In this document: in pieces, positions 54,611 through 64,000 of the stretch
Position numbering within the stretch: the first letter of the stretch is position 1
Layout of the letters: every line of letters begins with the position of its first letter
NCBI GenBank assembly: GCA_021613375.1
Contig: CM038720.1
Location: 43,854,189-43,918,188 of the forward strand
Direction: 5' to 3'
From: Megaleporinus macrocephalus
Lineage: Eukaryota > Chordata > Actinopteri > Characiformes > Anostomidae
Length of the DNA stretch: 64,000 nucleotides
Notes under the pieces: generated by a model
The model's input: the letters and a program-made list of their open reading frames with translations, nothing else
Told to the model about the DNA's origin: nothing
The model's database searches: none
Made by a program: the position numbers and the translations under genes

Positions 54611-54906
54611 GAGTTGATCTGAAAGTACTGCCAACAGCCTCAGATTAAGTGGTTTCTGCAGTTTCTGGCAAACCACAGACTAAACAAGCAAAAGAACAAC
54701 AAAATTCCACTTTCTGCTTTCCTAGTGTAAGGCCTTTAAATTAAACCTCCTGAAAGACAGATGGAAATGATCTGAAATGGCTTACAAAAGAGAAAATGTA
54801 AAAAGAAATGAGTTGTAAATTATTTTATTCGTTTGCTCTAAAGTTAATGAGTCGGTAATGACACTTGATGCTATAATAGGTTCTGTAGTTGTTTTTAAAG
54901 AAGGAA

Positions 54907-55077
54907 GATGTTATGTTAGGGTTAGTTTGACAGTAAAAAAAAGTTCCATGAATCATAGAGACATGAAGGAGGCAGGGCTGGAGAGGGACAGACAGTTGTG
55001 GCATGGCAGAACACAGTAGAGCACGGTTAAAAAGAACCACGTCAGTTTGTCATTCACTGAACATAAAAAACACACAA
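54907..55077 (+). repeat. 3' LTR of the Gypsy-like element
   Basis: Preceded by a purine tract (AAAGAAGGAAGA) and beginning TGTTATGTTAGGG. Shares its second half with 51068-51173. The end near 55077 is inferred. Confidence 0.65.
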
Positions 55078-55079
55078 CT

Positions 55080-55421
55080 ACAAAGAGCCAGCAAAGTACA
55101 AGCACCTCAAACAGGTATACACTTCAAACCCTGAATTTGGAGATTTTTGCAAATTCACACAGATTCGGGAAGCAATTACTGTCATCTTTTCAGAAGCTGA
55201 GCAGCTAAATATCCAGCCTCTGTAGAAGACATAGCTGATTGGAGGACACATTTCCTAATTAATAATTTGTTGAGTCAGTGCTAACAGAATGATGAAAACG
55301 AGTCAGTATACTGTTCCCTCTGTACATTGCTATCACCCCACAGACATCTTGCATTTAACTGAGGACAGAATTTGCAACTGAAAACATCCCAAGCAGATTT
55401 CAGATTGCAAAGGCAAAGGAT
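55080..55421. other. Unassigned interval
   Basis: No gene or repeat recognised between the 3' LTR and piggyBac-like copy B. Confidence 0.4.
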
Positions 55422-55425
55422 TTAA

Positions 55426-56799
55426 CCTATTAACATTAACTATCATACCCAAATCCTGAAGCTTTTTACTAAAACACTCCATAAACGTGGAATTTTTAAG
55501 ATGTAATATTACTAAACAGCCTTCAAAATGATACTAGAAAACACTCAGGTTGTAATAAAGCTTCTTTTCTTGCAAGTCCTTTTGTACCACCTTTGCCGAC
55601 AGGGTAACAAGAGTGAGACGAGAGTGAGACCGAATCCTCTTTTAAAGGTTTACTTATAAAACACAAAAGTAGACATAACACTGGACTCAGTATGGCTCGG
55701 TCAAAAATCTGGCTTGCTTCAAATTTCTCTAACTGCCGTCTGCCTTAACGTGCAAGCAGTGGAAAGAAAAAGAACATTACTGACAGGAGCCGGAGGTACA
55801 GAAAAGTTTATACATTACTAATTTCTGCCTTTTAGAAAATACAACAATGATGAATTCTTACTAAATTATATTCAACACATTTTAACTGTTTAAAATAAAT
55901 TATTGCTACTAATGCATCAACCCTTAACTGGCTCTTACATGGGTATTAAAATTAATCTGCAATGGTCAAGACGTGCTGAAAACAACAAAAAAAACAGGCG
56001 CTTTTCTAAATTTAAGAATTAAAATTTTAGTTCCTACCAAAATAGTCCTTTCAGCTTAAAATGTGTAAAATGTGCCTGCATGGCTCTACTTTCACCAGAA
56101 ACAATGTGGAGTTGTTTTCTTTTACTAATTTGAATTTAAACTGGAGTAGAGAGTAAACAGGTGGTCTCTTCTAGTAGCCCCCTCCAAAATGAAAATAAAT
56201 TTTACTGCAAAAAAAAGCTAAATAAATAAATATAAGTATATATGTGATCTAAATTTGAAGGCAATGTATAATAATGTATTTCCTCACCTTCCTTGACAAA
56301 CTAATGTCATACATGTTTTTTTTACCATGTTTATTATAGGTCCTAAACAAGCTCAACTACTGGTAAACAACTAAGACAGTCCATAAAGATGTAGGTTGGA
56401 CTTATTTTGGTACCAGCTGCAGCCACTCCGCTGGGTTAGGGATCCGGGAAGAGTAACATCTGGGAGACTCTGTCTGCTCCAATGAGACTCGCTGTGTAAT
56501 GACATCCACTCTGGTTCACGTCTACAGCGGACCTAGAAACACGTAACCGCCTCATTAAAAACCTCACTGTTCATATAAACTATTCATTTTCACTTATTTG
56601 GGCGATCAGTTCCAAAAGTTTTGGCTTGGGGTCCTTAACCTACGGCAGCAGCACATTCCACCGAACCAATAACACAGGGCCACCGCAGACATGCCAGAAT
56701 TTAAATTGGAGCTACCAAACACGGATATATAAAAAAAAAGGCAAATATTCGCCCGATATATCAGCCGAGCGAAATATCTGTCCATCTCTAGTTAAGAGG
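55426..56799. mobile_element. piggyBac-like element B, with hAT-like end inserted
   Basis: Flanked by TTAA (55422-55425 and 56800-56803), with ends CCTATTAACA and AGTTAAGAGG. 55440-55560 and 55990-56180 are inverted matches to 52640-53000 of element A. Its right part ends in CTGTCCATCTCTA (to 56789), the terminus of a hAT-type element, whose other end I could not place. Confidence 0.6.
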
Positions 56800-56803
56800 T
56801 TAA

Positions 56804-57009
56804 CTCCTAGAAGAGGATCAACTTCACTCGCGTGTTAGGGATTTGAAAAGACTGACATTGTTCAAAAGATGGCAGTTTGCAGACTTTGTAAGAAAGCGGT
56901 TGCCGTTAAAGATAAAACTAACCTGTTTCATCATTGAGACAGATCTAAACCAGCTAAAGTGTCTGGCAGAACACACACTCCTCAAACTTCAGAGTCATTC
57001 ACTAAAGAA
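56804..57009 (+). pseudogene. BED zinc-finger fragment (hAT/ZBED-like)
   Basis: At 56868-56950 the sequence encodes MAVCRLCKKAVAVKDKTNLF and then HH followed by a stop. This is the Cx2C...Hx3-5H pattern of a BED finger from ZBED/hAT transposases. Nothing further of the transposase is recognisable. Confidence 0.55.
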
Positions 57010-57097
57010 GAGCCTTCACCCGACGATGCTGGCTCCAGCCCCCCTCCCTGTGACCAGGCTAGTGGGATAAAGCGGAGGATGGATGGATGGATATTAA
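57010..57097 (+). repeat. Rex3/RTE-type 3' tail
   Basis: AGTGGGATAAAGCGGAGGAT followed by GGATGGATGGAT resembles the 3' terminus of teleost Rex3/RTE elements with a (GATG)n end. Very short 5'-truncated copy. Confidence 0.5.
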
Positions 57098-57439
57098 TAT
57101 CCTTAATAATAATAGCGTAAGCTAGTAAAATATATGACTTTTACAAACACACTTTTGAATAATTATTTATTATTATTATCAACCAAATTACAGAAAATAG
57201 AGATATCATTTATTGTCTATATCTCACAGTCCTATCTTACAATCACACGAATAAACTTCTTCACAACAGTTTTACCCTAAAAATCTGGAGGTAAAAACAG
57301 GCTTTTTGTCTTATACTAAAATGATTTTCAATTTTTATTTATTTTGATTGGACAAGCTGCCTTTCAACAGGAGAGAATGGCCTGACACACAATGCAAAAC
57401 TGTTCTACACAGTAGAACAATTCTATCAGAGAAACAAAT
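57098..57439. other. Unassigned AT-rich interval
   Basis: No feature recognised. Confidence 0.4.
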
Positions 57440-57705
57440 CAATCAGGATATGCTATGGCCTGGGGGACATCTCAGACATAATATACAGATATTCCAGTGT
57501 ACAGGTGTTTTTTATCTTATTTAGTGGTTTCACTCTTTTATACATAATTGTTTTAATTGAGCTACATTTCAAGCACTGACTGCCCTGCTTAAGGTCTTGA
57601 CAAAACATCCCAATGGGATTAAAGTCCAAACTAATCCATTTCCAAACCTTTATTTTGTTTCCTTTGAGCCATTCAGAGGTGGACTTGCTTGTGTGCTTCA
57701 AAATA
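57440..57705 (-). pseudogene. Tc1-like transposase fragment
   Basis: The minus strand encodes KHTSKSTSEWLKGNKIKVWK, then SLDFNPIGMFCQDLKQ. This is the second catalytic region and the final acidic block of Tc1 transposase, with the usual SPDLNPIE altered to SLDFNPIG. Both ends are missing. Confidence 0.75.
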
Positions 57706-58457
57706 CTGGTATGTACTAAAGTACCACAGCTATGAAATTCTGAAGAGCACTGTGCTCAATATTGTAATTACCGCAATATTGTATTGTAATTAGACGACGA
57801 AAGCTAATTGCTTCTGACTGACTAGGGTTACTAGTAGTGGTGTGTAAAAAAATCTTCATTTGAATAATCCAATATCGATTCGTATAAACCCAAGACCAAT
57901 CTTTAAAATTAGCATCCCAGCCCCCCATCCCCCTACTAAAAAAACCTCAATTAAAACAGGTACAGGCTGTCTGAAGGTGGTTAGAAACTAAAAGTTTAAA
58001 GTGATTTAGTGACACCAGCGAGCTGAGTTTTAGAGTTTCTTGCAGTGAATTCCAGCTCAATTCTGGTGCTCTGTAGCTAAAAGCAGATTTTCCCAGCTCA
58101 GTAAAAACTCTAGGAACCTGACAGGTAATCCAAACAGCAGAGCAAGTCTGATAATTACAGCTGTTTAAAGAAATTAAGGAAGAAATATAAGATGGCATAT
58201 GGCCAGAGAGCGAGTTATAAATGAATATAAGCCAGTGTGATTCCCGTCGAGCTGCTAGTAAGGGACAGCCTACTTTTTGGTACGATCTGCAATGGTGAGT
58301 GCTGTAAGGGTCACCACAAATATAAAATGACTAGCATAATATGTTCAGTTAGAGGGAGTCAGTATTGGAAGAAGATGAAAACTTGGCTTGAACAACAGAG
58401 TTACGAACACAGCACATACAGATCAGAGTGTTGGGGGGTGCCTTTTTAGGAAGACCA

Positions 58458-58637
58458 CCTGCGTCTATGGCTGAAGGCACTAAATTTAAAACATCCACCC
58501 AAACCTCCGTATGTCTGCTCTTACCATTCTGTGGAGGAGAACCAGCACCAGAGCTTCCTCATCCAGAGAAATGTCTCACTTATGAAGCTCCAAGGAAGCA
58601 GACGTGTCGGGTGCTGGTGAGTCTATCAGTTAAGTAA
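58458..58637 (+). other. Short ORF with possible splice donor, unknown
   Basis: ATG at 58458 (MAEGTKFKTSTQTS), Cys- and Pro-rich (CGGEPAPELPHPEKC, EAPRKQTCR). A good donor-like GTGAGT occurs at about 58617 before the stop. No family recognised. It lies inside the hAT-type element and converges with the minus-strand remnant. Confidence 0.3.
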
Positions 58638-58728
58638 CTGTTTTCTGATCAGTGTTCACTGTGCTAGGCTATCTGGACTGTAACTAACACACACGCAGAG
58701 AGGCTCGGGCAGCTGGCTGGACTTGGGT

Positions 58729-58972
58729 TTAACCGACTTTCAGAAATATAAATTCACCGTCTGTGTGTAGGAGTACATGGCCCACCTTCCCACTGTGCAG
58801 GTACTGATACGCTCCAGTACTTTTATAGTTTTTCATTATTGAACCATCTACACCTTCCGAGAGTACAGAGTAATTAACAACGTCGCCGTAGGTAACCTCA
58901 GGCCACCTTTTCATATAATTCACTTACTGTGTTATTAACCTTGGAGAAGACAGTGTTGTCCCATTCAAGCAT
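58729..58972 (-). pseudogene. Exon-like fragment resembling SWIM/YqaJ-type proteins
   Basis: From ATG at 58972-58970 the frame reads MLEWDNTVFSKVNNTV and SELYEK, then one extra G near 58905 shifts it. The next frame continues at once with WPEVTYGDVVNY, SEGVDGSIMKNYKST, YQYLHSGKVGHV and GEFIFLKVG, ending at a stop at 58729. I recall the pattern WPxVTYGDVxNY...MKNYKSTxAYxYxxSGxVG from the N-terminal part of fish proteins with SWIM zinc fingers and YqaJ-like nuclease domains, some encoded by DNA transposons. The zinc finger itself is absent. Continuity across the frameshift argues for real coding ancestry. Confidence 0.4.
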
Positions 58973-59604
58973 TTTACTTTCTCTCTGGTCTCCTCCCATG
59001 TAACTGTATTCATTTTGGTTAGTTAAGCGGAAGTTCTAACACAAAGGCGGAAGAAACACGCTTGAAAGTGGGTGTGGCGGAATATGGTGAATATAAACAT
59101 ATAAACACTAATGTTTTTAGTAATGGTAGGTTGAGTGTTCCTTGTACATTTACCACATTAGTTCTGTGAAAATCTCTTTTCATATTCAAATAAAACATAT
59201 TATTGTAACTGAAAGATCCCTAAATGAATCCATATTGAATCGAATTGAATTGGGACTTTGTGGATCGGGATCGAATGGATCCTGGAAATCAGTGGCGATA
59301 CCCAGCCCTAGTTACTAGGCTATAATAGAATTACTAAAACAATTAAAAATTTGGGTCTAAGTCGCTAGTAGAGTCAGGACAAACCAATCTGCAAGAGACC
59401 ACTCTGGAATCCTGGGATATTTTTGAAATACTTGTTATAATTCCTTTCAATTATAACAAGTAAGGCAAAAAACATAACACATCAAACATTTATTTTGTTA
59501 CATAGTATCCTAAATGCAACGCCAACAATCCCTGCAATTTCATACAAATACCAATCCAACGTTTAATGGATGTGTCCAATAAAGACATGAAATATTATAT
59601 TTGT

Positions 59605-59745
59605 TTGTATATATTAGGGTAAGCACATTGTGTTTGTCTATACTTCGGACTTAGATGTAGATCAAATCATGTTCATGACCAATTAATGCAGAAAAACAGG
59701 TGATTTTGAGGACTCACATGCTTTTTCTTGCCACTATATGTAATC
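59605..59745 (-). mobile_element. Solo Tc1-like terminal segment
   Basis: Closely matches 18195-18325: AAGCACATTGTGTTTGTCTA, GGACTTAGATGTAGA, CTCACATGCTTTTTCTTGCC. This is the terminal and subterminal region of the Tc1 family at 15-18.3 kb, without transposase. Confidence 0.7.
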
Positions 59746-59809
59746 AGATTCTTGATGTGATTATGGCTTTAAAAAACTATTCATTAAACCTATAAGGCCT
59801 GTCAGCTAG

Positions 59810-62800
59810 TAGAGGCATCTGCTGGTAGAGGCATGTTGTCCGAGGTAGGCATCTACCCAGCAACCTCACTCGTCCCCACCACAGTCATCTACCCAGCAAC
59901 CTCACTAGTCCCCACCGCTCTCACCAGTGAAGGAGTTAGTTAAAGCTGCTTCACTGAAACGCCAAACAGATGAACTACTTAACAAAACTCCCCCACAGCA
60001 TCGGAGAAAAAGACAAGCACCTAAACCATCGGATCGGCAGCTTCGCTCCCAACTTTATCCTCAGCAGGAGCGCCACCCATCTTCCTCTACCAAAAGGGAG
60101 GAGACCACCTCAAGTGATCAAACAAATTGATATTTTGTGGGTCCGTGCTGTGACAGTGATGTTGTCAGCAGTCTAAGTTTGCAAAACAAGCTCGGATCCT
60201 GTAAGGCAGTTATCTCTCCGATTCCAGTTCTCATCAGAAACAGAGAAATCAAACAAGTCTTTTTTAGTAAATGATTTTATTACAGCCCACAGGCTGGACT
60301 TTCTGCTTTTAACAGAAACCTGGTTAAATGCCTGCAGTGCTGAAAGCATATTAATTGAGACTGCTCCACCAAACTCTTTTGAACTCTCTCAGCATGTAAC
60401 TGGAAGCACACACTCTCATGGTTACACTCTGGATTTGGTTATCTCTAAGGGTCTCAACATATCAGCCTCTGTTAAGGACGTTGCCATGTCAGATTATTAC
60501 TGTGTATTCTTTGATATGTGGACGTCACTAGATATCAACACCAAACATGCCAGCTTTAAGAAAAAGAAAAGGTTTATAAATGACAGCACAGCATTACTGT
60601 TCCAGAGAAGAATGTGCTCTGCACCGTGTAAACCATCTGATTCTGTTGATGCTTTGCTGGATGACTTCAACTCAAAAATAGTTCATGTTATGGATGAGAC
60701 TGCACCAATTAAAGTTAAGATCATGTCATGCAGACAGAAAGCTCCCTGGAGGAACGCTACAGCGGTTCAACTACTAAATAAAAAGTGTAGGAAGGCCGAG
60801 CGTAGATGGCGTAAAAGTAAGCTTCACATTCACAAAGAAATCTTCAAAGATAGGCTGCGAGATTATAACTCAATAATGTGCAAAGCTAGACAATCTTTCT
60901 TCTCCACCATCATCAACAATAACATTAACAACAGCAGAATACTCTTCAACATGGTGGACAAGCTAACAAACTCACCTTCTAATGTGGCCCCTGAATTAAC
61001 TTCAACTGACAGATGTAATGACTTTGCAAGATTTTTTAACACTAAAATTCTCAATATTAGATCAGCCATTAGTACATCTGTATCCACCAATGAGCTCATG
61101 TCCTCGCAATCACCACACAAACATATTACTGATAAAATGTGTCAGTTTAATGTCATCAATGAAGAAGTTTTAATCGATACAGTGAGTCATCTAAAAACAT
61201 GCACCTGCAGTCTTGACCCGTTGCGGACACAGTTTTTCAAGACTGTATTTTTCTCAATATCAGCAGATATACTTCAGATTGTAAATACATCACTGATATC
61301 AGGAGATCATCCAAATTCATTGAAAGTAGTTGTGAAGCCTCTCTTGAAAAAGAAAAACCTAGAACCAACCCTAGTAAGTAATTACAGACCGATTTCAAAT
61401 TTACCTTTCATTGGAAAAATCATAGAGAAAATTGTCTTCAAACAACTTACAAGTTTTCTTTCCAGAAATAACTGTCTGGATAAATTTCAATCAGGATTCC
61501 GGCCTAATCATAGCACTGAGAGCACTCCGATTAGAGTCATTAATGTTTCAATACAGATTCAGGAAAACTGTCTGTGTTATTGTTGCTAGATCTTAGTGCT
61601 GCATTTGACACTATTGACCACAGAATTCTCTTAGATAGATTGGAAAATTGGGTTGGACTTTCAGGAACTGTACTAAAATGGTTCAGTTCATACCTGCAAG
61701 GAAGGAATTACTTTGTTGAAATTGATAATAATGTTTCTGAAACTGTCTCAGTGACCTGTGGTGTCCCCCAGGGCTCGATTCTTGGGCCCCTCTTATTTAA
61801 CCTATATATGCTTCCACTTGGTGAAATTCTACATGACTATGGGATGTCTTACCACTGCTATGCAGATGACACACAGATCTACTTGGCCCTTAGCCCCAAT
61901 AACTATGGTCCCCTTGACTTACTGTGCAAGTGCCTTGAGCACATCACTGATTGGATGGGTCAAAACTTTCTGCAATTGAACAAAGGCAAAACAGAGATTG
62001 TTTTATTTGGGAATAGGCTCGAGAGGCACGACCTGGCTGCATATCTCAATTCCAGAGCCCTGAAATCCACAGAGCTAGCTCGTGGTGTATTATCTCGGTG
62101 TATTAATGGACTCTGATCTCAGTTTTAGAAGTCATGTTAAAGCCATTACCAAATCAGCATTTTATTATCTTAAAAACATCAACAGGATTAGAGATCTTCT
62201 GTATAAACCAGACCTGGAGAAACTCATCCATGCCTTTGTTTCCAGCAGGATGGGTTACTGTAATGTTCTCTTAACTGGACTTCCAAAAAAGACCATTAAA
62301 CAGCTTCAGCTAATTCAGAATGCAGCCGCCAGAGTTCTCACTAGGAGCAAAAGAAGGGACACATCTCCCCCATTCTTAAATCCTTACTCTGGATACCAGT
62401 CTGTTACAGAATAGACTTCAAGGTCCTGTTACTGGTTTATAAATGTCTAAATAGCATATCTGTGTGATCTAGTACAGCAATATGAGCCGAGCAGATCTCT
62501 TAGATCGTTAGGAAGTAGTCAGTTAGTCCTTCCTAAGGTAAAGACTAAACATGGGGAAGCAGCGTTTAGTTACTGAGCTGCTGTTAAATGGAATCAGTTG
62601 AGCGAGAGTATTAGAAGAGCCCCAACACTGGACACCTTTAAACCCAGACTGAACACATTTCTGTTTGAGCAGCTCAGTTTAAACTCTTACTCTTACTGAA
62701 CTCTAAGTTTTTAATTTTAAACCTCTTTCTTCATTTTTTATGTTTCATTTTCTTTCTTGTAAACATTTTATCAGCACACAGTCCAACAGCACTTTTAAAC

Positions 62801-63007
62801 CTTATTCTTATTTCCTACTTCTAGCTTGCTATAACCATCTGAGTACTACACTCAAGAAAAACAGCCTCAGTGTATTTATTTCTTTTAAATGATTTTTTTT
62901 AATGCTTTGTTTCTTATTTCTTTATTTCTGTAAAGCACTTTGAGTTGCCACTGTGCATGAAAGGTGCTATACAAATAAACTTGCCTTGCCTTGCCTTGCC
63001 TTGCCTT
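59810..63007 (+). mobile_element. L2-type LINE, long decayed copy
   Basis: Endonuclease remnant, linker, RT and 3' UTR in order, ending in a CTTGC repeat (62980-63007) after AAATAAA. The first 450 bp (59810-60260) hold a basic ORF (KRQTDELLNK, HRRKRQAPKPSDRQ), which may be ORF1 or leader. Confidence 0.78.
60285..62414 (+). pseudogene. L2-type endonuclease/RT, frameshifted
   Basis: Endonuclease traces FLLLTETWLNACSAESI and HGYTLDLVISKGLNIS (60295-60470), with the middle deleted. Linker WRNATAVQLLNKKCRKAERR and NSRILFNMVDKLTNSP. RT: NYRPISNLPFIGKIIEKIV, FQSGFRPNHSTES, then a frame change near 61575 into [50 protein letters not shown] (catalytic YADD intact) and [15 protein letters not shown] second shift near 62085 leads to [45 protein letters not shown], ending at 62414. 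At least three lesions. Confidence 0.85.
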
Positions 63008-63184
63008 ATTGTGGAATGCAGTGTTATCTTCATGCCAGATGTAATCCAGCTATGATCCAGTTATGATGACTTCAGCCACTAATTCAGCTTCAAAAGTTTT
63101 CTCATTGACTCTGATAATCAGAAATTTACTGTGTTTTGGGGTCAGTTGTTTTTTTGATTGTTGTTTTGTGTTTGTGTATATATC

Positions 63185-63740
63185 GCCTGCCCTTTCCGGG
63201 GGTATACAGTTAATGGAGGAAATCAGAGTGGAACTTATTTTTATACATTTGTCAGTTCGATGACTTTTATTCTGCCCTGTGGGATGTTCCAATTATTAAC
63301 GAATGGATTGATGGAAAACCACTAGTTTGGTTTGTTTTGAAGCGGACATTCTGAGGTGTGTTGCTGGCGTGTTGTTTTTTTTAAGCGTCTCTGTAAAGTG
63401 CCAATATGCATCGCAACAACGCAGAAGTTGTGGCTACGCTAGGGGGCGTGCTACTTTTTGGAATAACATTTCTTTGTTTTTTCATTTTAAATACTCCTAC
63501 ATTTCAGACTATAGTAGCTTACGTAATTACACAATTCAAAAATGTAAAATAATGGCATATCTGAACAGTGCAGGCTGTAAATAAAAACGGATGACATATG
63601 GGATTGTCTCACATAAATACTGTAAATACTTGTAATTGGAATTAACCAAAATACAAACACAATTACACCCAATTGTCATATCAGTGGAATCATAATAAAA
63701 AACATGTGTATATGGTTTATCTTTGTCTAATGGTGGTTTG
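63185..63740. mobile_element. piggyBac-like element C, partial
   Basis: In the opposite orientation to element A it aligns with about 52110-52580: GATGACTTTTATTCTG, ATTGATGGAAAAC, TTTTGAAGCGGACA and CGCTAGGGGGCGTG. No terminal repeats seen. Confidence 0.55.
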
Positions 63741-64000
63741 ATGATTTGAAACATTAAAGTGTCACATGTATGAAGAAAGAGAAGAAAATGAAAAAGGGAT
63801 GAATGTTTTTACACTGACTATTACAACTTCTGTTCAAGCCATCAATGTCAAACATCCCAAACGTGACAAAACAAATGTTCCACCATAGTGAAATAAACAC
63901 TTGTTCATAGTTTCACATCACAGTTGATTTCTCGTGTACAGAGAACTCAGGAAACGAGTGTAAGAGCATTTTTTTTCTTGTGCTTTGACTTTTGCCCAGA
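63741..64000. other. Unassigned window end
   Basis: AT-rich, no feature recognised. Confidence 0.4.

Larger units (their letters stand above)
51060..55080 (+). mobile_element. Gypsy-like LTR retrotransposon, decayed
   Basis: Partial 5' LTR (51068-51173) and 3' LTR (54907-55077) share GGCTGGAGAGGG, ACCACG(C/T)CAGTTTGTC and TGAACATAAAAA. A primer-binding-like TGGTGTCAGAAGC follows the 5' LTR. Gag, protease, RT and integrase remnants lie in order between them. A 1.1-kb piggyBac-like element interrupts the gag region. Confidence 0.8.
57835..59311. mobile_element. hAT-type element with perfect 8-bp target duplication
   Basis: 1477 bp flanked by GTTACTAG on both sides (57827-57834 and 59312-59319). 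Ends TAGTGGTGTGTA and, inverted, TAGGGCTGGGTA match at 9 of 12 positions. Subterminal AATCG-rich sequences follow. No hAT transposase is visible. Instead it holds an exon-like coding remnant on the minus strand and a short ORF on the plus strand. Confidence 0.7.

Noticed and set aside
57440..59745. A single Tc1 element interrupted by the hAT-type element
   Set aside because: The Tc1 pieces at 57440-57705 and 59605-59745 look like different subfamilies and do not join at the insertion point; the target duplication lies in unrelated sequence.

Overview
This is a eukaryotic window, almost certainly from a ray-finned (teleost) fish. Single-coding-exon olfactory receptor (OR) genes of teleost type lie among Rex1/Babar-like and Rex3/RTE-like LINEs, L2-clade LINEs with TAAATG and CTTGC tails, Tc1, hAT and piggyBac-like DNA transposons, and several decayed Gypsy elements. 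The species cannot be read from the sequence. No bacterial-type genes and no clear tRNA or rRNA genes were seen.

The host genes are a minus-strand OR array. OR1 (10607-11599), OR2 (24880-25875), OR3 (29633-30598) and OR4 (35738-36745) look intact. OR5 (43275-44266) has lost its start codon. OR6 (48545-49250) is a pseudogene. Each has the same inferred 5' architecture on the minus strand: a TCTATAGA palindrome, a CRE-like TGACGTAA, exactly 12 bases, a TATAAA box, a predicted exon 1 of about 25 nt whose splice donor (AG|GTAT) lies about 55 bases past the TATA box, an intron of 164-822 bp, and an acceptor followed by (A)CCAG 7-18 nt before the ATG. A seventh copy of this 5' unit (34690-34973) has no receptor behind it.

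Layout. 1-2108: 5' part of a Rex1-like LINE (minus). 2180-6420: decayed Gypsy (plus). 6945-10010: Rex3 and Rex1-like fragments. 10.4-11.9 kb: OR1. 13.0-14.1 kb: Rex3 5' part. 15.0-18.3 kb: Tc1 transposon split by an internally deleted LTR element with a perfect 5-bp target duplication. 18.4-21.6 kb: nearly complete Rex1-like LINE (minus). 22.5-24.2 kb: L2 LINE (plus). 24.3-26.2 kb: OR2. 26.5-27.3 kb: 36-bp minisatellite with six-unit higher-order structure. 29.1-30.9 kb: OR3. 31.3-31.8 kb: 33-bp minisatellite. 32.2-34.4 kb: Gypsy remnant carrying a nested hAT. 34.7-35.0 kb: orphan OR 5' unit. 35.6-37.1 kb: OR4. 37.5-40.85 kb: full-length but broken Rex1-like LINE (plus), closely similar to the copy at the window start. 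41.1-42.5 kb: possible tyrosine-recombinase retroelement remnant. 42.5-44.6 kb and 47.7-50.2 kb: duplicated blocks holding OR5 and OR6. 51.0-55.1 kb: Gypsy with LTRs, interrupted by a piggyBac-like element. 55.4-59.7 kb: further piggyBac-like, hAT, Rex3 and Tc1 pieces, including a 1.48-kb element with a perfect 8-bp target duplication and an exon-like coding remnant. 59.8-63.0 kb: L2-type LINE (plus). 63.2-63.7 kb: third piggyBac-like copy.

The OR genes would act in olfactory neurons as odorant-sensing G-protein-coupled receptors. Everything else recognisable is mobile DNA or tandem repeat, and all autonomous coding regions seen carry frameshifts, stops or deletions. Protein and transposon family names come from motif recognition alone; no database search was possible.
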